Shown: in pieces, positions 5,112 to 6,920 of the stretch | Layout of the letters: every line of letters starts with the position of its first letter | Position numbering within the stretch: position 1 is the stretch's first letter | Assembly (NCBI GenBank): GCA_023422565.1 | Contig: JAFAGR010000009.1 | Location: 1-6,920, forward strand | Length of the DNA: 6,920 nt | Direction: 5' to 3' | Source: Bacteroidota bacterium | Lineage (GTDB): Bacteria; Bacteroidota; Bacteroidia; Chitinophagales; Chitinophagaceae | Made by a program: the position numbers and the translations under genes | Notes under the pieces: generated by a model | The model's database searches: none | The model's input: only the letters and a program-made list of their open reading frames with translations | Told to the model about the DNA's origin: nothing

Positions 5112-6647
5112 ATGAAACAAAAACTCCTCCTGGGCTTCATGGCCCTTAGCCTTTTATATTCCTGCAAAAAGAATGGTTTGGATACGGCGCCCGATCAGGA
5201 TCTCGTGGTGCTTTTATCCGAAGCAAAGATCGATGAAACGATAAGGCAAAGTATTGAAGCAAATGGAAATTTCAACTGGAATGAGCATTCGGTAAGCATG
5301 GTGTGGAGTGCTTTGCAGTATAGCGATAATATTATGTCCATCGGGTATAAACCTGAAAGCATTGGCAGCGACATAAGCGCTTCGGTTCATACAATAGATA
5401 TACAGTCTGACGAATGGCGAAATGCCCGGGAGGCGCTGCTGCAGCAGATCCTCGCGATGGAGCAAAAGCTTGACCACACGCTTACGCTTGATAAAATGAT
5501 ACCGTGGGAGGAATCCATATTGCCGGTGATCAACATCACCGTGAAGAATCCGGAAACTGTAAAGATGTTGAGAGCGAGTACGCTTGTCCGTTATGCTGAG
5601 CCGATGGGTTATGAACCGCGCGATATAATGGAAAGAGTGATGAGCAGCAGTGGCTGCGATAATTCGCCGACATACAATTTGGTGGCTAATTCTGATTATA
5701 CGGTGATAGCACCGAATAGTAAGCAATCGTGGAACCACAGTTACCATAAGATACCGCAGGCATGGGCAAAATCCACCGGCGCAGGAGTAAAGGTTTTTAT
5801 AGTGGATACGGGTAGTGAAAACGACCAGGAGAACCTGGGTTCAGCTTTCAACCAGGGCTTATCTTCCGGAAGAACGATAGAGAAAATGGTAACCCTGCCG
5901 CGTCCTACGTTTTTCGGAATCCCTACCGGCCCGGTTGAAACGCCAGACGACGGATGCGGGCATGGTACTTCAATGGCAGGGGCATGTGCAGCTCCGAGAG
6001 GCACAGACGGCAACAGTTGCGGTGTGGCTTATAATGCAAACCTGGTTACATGCAGAGCTTCAACGGATGTGTTGTTTGATGAAAGCCGGGAAGCCAAAGG
6101 TGTAGCCGATGCATTTGTAAAAGCGGGAGGCCGGGCAGATGTTAAGATAATTAGCATGAGCATGGGAAGGATCACCACCAATTCGCAAGTGGCCGATGCA
6201 ATCAGATATGCATATGGAAAGGGGAAGCTGATCTTCTGCGCGGCAGGTACCTCTTTCAGTTGGACGAGCGGCTGGTATGGCGTGGTTTTCCCGGCTACGA
6301 TGGGTGAAGTAAATGCCGTTACCGGAGTACGCGATAACAGTTTCGGAACTACCTGCACATCCTGCCATGATGGTTCGCAAACTGATTTTACCATTGTAAT
6401 GGAGAAGGCAAGTAATGGCCGACATCCTTTGACTCTTGCTATGACGGGCGATATTCCATCCACGGTTGGTGGATCATCAGTGGCCACGGCAACGGCAGCC
6501 GGTATAGGCGCTTTGGTGTGGAGCCGGTTTCCATCTTTTACGCGTGATCAGGTGCTGAACAAACTGATAACTACGAGTGCAAATTATCCCACACGAAACG
6601 GCAGTTTGGGCTGGGGAAATTTAAATGCCGATGCGGCGACGAATTAG
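5112..6647 (+). CDS. Lipoprotein subtilisin-like serine protease (family S8)
   Basis: This is an extracytoplasmic protease anchored by lipid. Residues 1-18 are a lipoprotein signal (K3, hydrophobic core, LLYSC with C18 as lipidated cysteine). Residues about 30-166 look like a propeptide, ending in 'LVRYAEP' (158-164), the usual close of inhibitor-I9 prodomains. The catalytic domain runs from about 205 to the end: Asp in 'VFIVDTG' (D232), His in 'GCGHGTSMAG' (H284), Ser in 'GGSSVATATAAG' (S456 by alignment to GTSMA). The triad is complete, but the oxyanion-hole asparagine normally found in 'AAGN' is replaced: the sequence is 'FCAAGTSFSW', with T380. Eight further cysteines (182, 282, 292, 303, 314, 376, 415, 418) suggest disulfides and export to an oxidising compartment. 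The residues after C18 (KKNG) do not match the surface-export signals I know, so periplasmic or surface location is open. At 511 residues there is no C-terminal T9SS sorting domain. It stands alone, divergent from amn. Substrate unknown. Confidence 0.92.
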   Translation: MKQKLLLGFMALSLLYSCKKNGLDTAPDQDLVVLLSEAKIDETIRQSIEANGNFNWNEHSVSMVWSALQYSDNIMSIGYKPESIGSDISASVHTIDIQSDEWRNAREALLQQILAMEQKLDHTLTLDKMIPWEESILPVINITVKNPETVKMLRASTLVRYAEPMGYEPRDIMERVMSSSGCDNSPTYNLVANSDYTVIAPNSKQSWNHSYHKIPQAWAKSTGAGVKVFIVDTGSENDQENLGSAFNQGLSSGRTIEKMVTLPRPTFFGIPTGPVETPDDGCGHGTSMAGACAAPRGTDGNSCGVAYNANLVTCRASTDVLFDESREAKGVADAFVKAGGRADVKIISMSMGRITTNSQVADAIRYAYGKGKLIFCAAGTSFSWTSGWYGVVFPATMGEVNAVTGVRDNSFGTTCTSCHDGSQTDFTIVMEKASNGRHPLTLAMTGDIPSTVGGSSVATATAAGIGALVWSRFPSFTRDQVLNKLITTSANYPTRNGSLGWGNLNADAATN

Positions 6648-6653
6648 GTAGGT

Positions 6654-6689
6654 TGCAGGCTACAAGGCAACAGGGTGCAGGATACAAGG
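6654..6689 (+). repeat. Short direct repeat after the protease gene stop
   Basis: TGCAGGCTACAAGG (6654-6667) recurs as TGCAGGATACAAGG (6676-6689), differing by one base, with a related GGCAACAGGG between them. It begins six bases after the protease TAG (6645-6647). In position and style, though not in sequence, it parallels the repeats beside the LuxR-type and ABC gene stops. Confidence 0.65.
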
Positions 6690-6828
6690 AGTTTTGACCT
6701 TTGAATTTTTGCCTATCGCCTTCACCTTGAACCTTGTTGCTCCTTCGTGCCCTTATGTATTCTTCGTGGCCTTCGTGGGAACTACGATGTGAGATATGAG
6801 ATAGCCTCAGGCGGCAAGCCACAAGCTA
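6690..6828. other. Gene-free repeat-rich tail, first part
   Basis: No gene is supported here; an 83-codon minus-strand frame across this area overlaps repeats and has no protein-like features. CTTCGTG occurs three times in 35 bases (6743-6749, 6762-6768, 6771-6777), and CCTTGAACCTTGTTGC is similarly repetitive. A TTTTGACCTTTGAATTTTT stretch (6691-6709) resembles the complement of the AATTCAAAAGTCAAAA part of the 66-bp repeat. AAGCC (6816-6820) and GGCTT (6831-6835) can pair ahead of a T-rich run, a weak candidate terminator for the protease transcript. Confidence 0.5.
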
Positions 6829-6902
6829 CCGGCTTTTGATTTTTTAATTTTGACTTTTGAATTCTTTGCGCCTTTGCTTTTCTTTGCTCCTTTGCGTGAA
6901 AC
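6829..6902 (-). repeat. Inverted, diverged copy of the 66-bp repeat
   Basis: On the minus strand this reads GTTTCACGCAAAGGAGCAAAG, then AAAGGCGCAAAG, AATTCAAAAGTCAAAATT and finally AAAAGCCGG. It is the same order of blocks as the tandem units at 992-1123 but in the opposite orientation, with one short insertion (AAAAAATC). The block AAAGGCGCAAAGAATTCAAA is shared exactly. It lies about 5.7 kb from the tandem copies. The last 18 bases of the window (6903-6920) show nothing recognisable. Confidence 0.85.
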
Positions 6903-6920
6903 AATCGGGGCTAAACGACA

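Noticed and set aside
5214..5747. A 177-codon minus-strand frame opposite the protease gene
   Set aside because: It is antisense to the prodomain of a well-supported protease and its translation is rich in His/Arg with no recognisable fold.
2..6647. Radical SAM enzyme, short peptide and S8 protease considered as a RiPP biosynthesis cluster
   Set aside because: They are in separate transcription units spread over 6.6 kb, the 20-residue peptide has no core-like residues such as Cys, Ser or repeated Gly, and the ABC protein lacks a membrane or peptidase domain.
6571..6822. An 83-codon minus-strand frame after the protease gene
   Set aside because: It overlaps the end of the protease gene and repeat-rich DNA, and its translation is low-complexity with no protein-like pattern.
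992..6902. Inverted repeats considered as ends of a mobile element
   Set aside because: No transposase or integrase lies between them, the genes inside look housekeeping-like, the left end is tandem and the copies are diverged.

Overview
The window looks like chromosomal DNA of a Bacteroidota bacterium, probably of the Chitinophagaceae/Sphingobacteriales type. This is an inference from four things: start codons generally lack a Shine-Dalgarno sequence, intergenic DNA is AT-rich, the AMP nucleosidase is the short form seen in that phylum, and there is a PAS-LuxR regulator and a lipoprotein subtilase of a style familiar from it. No rRNA, tRNA, CRISPR array, transposase or phage gene is visible.

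Layout, left to right. (1) 2-976 (+): 3' part of a radical SAM enzyme with a C-terminal four-cysteine auxiliary-cluster region; the frame is open to the left edge, so the true start is probably outside. (2) 977-1197: convergent gap with a 66-bp tandem repeat and a 14-bp tandem repeat. (3) 1198-1866 (-): PAS-LuxR transcription factor. (4) 1867-2567: 700 bases without a recognised gene. They hold a strong palindrome just upstream of the regulator, several hairpins, a possible rightward transcript with a 20-codon hydrophobic ORF (2364-2426) and a clear intrinsic terminator (2450-2477), then 14-bp repeats. (5) 2568-4983 (-): two-gene operon, AMP nucleosidase (amn) followed after 1 nt by a double-domain oligopeptide-type ABC ATPase. 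(6) 4984-5111: divergent promoter region. (7) 5112-6647 (+): secreted lipoprotein subtilisin-like (S8) protease with prodomain. (8) 6648-6920: gene-free repeat-rich tail, including an inverted copy of the 66-bp repeat.

The genes do not form one obvious pathway. The amn/ABC pair is a housekeeping-type unit (AMP breakdown to adenine and ribose 5-phosphate; energising import or export of peptide-like substrates). The protease could generate peptides outside the cytoplasm, but a link to the transporter is only positional. The regulator probably controls its own divergent promoter region.

The least ordinary content is non-coding: short-period repeats directly abutting the stop codons of three separate genes, the 66-bp repeat family present in both orientations about 5.7 kb apart, and the apparent small transcription unit between the regulator and the ABC gene.
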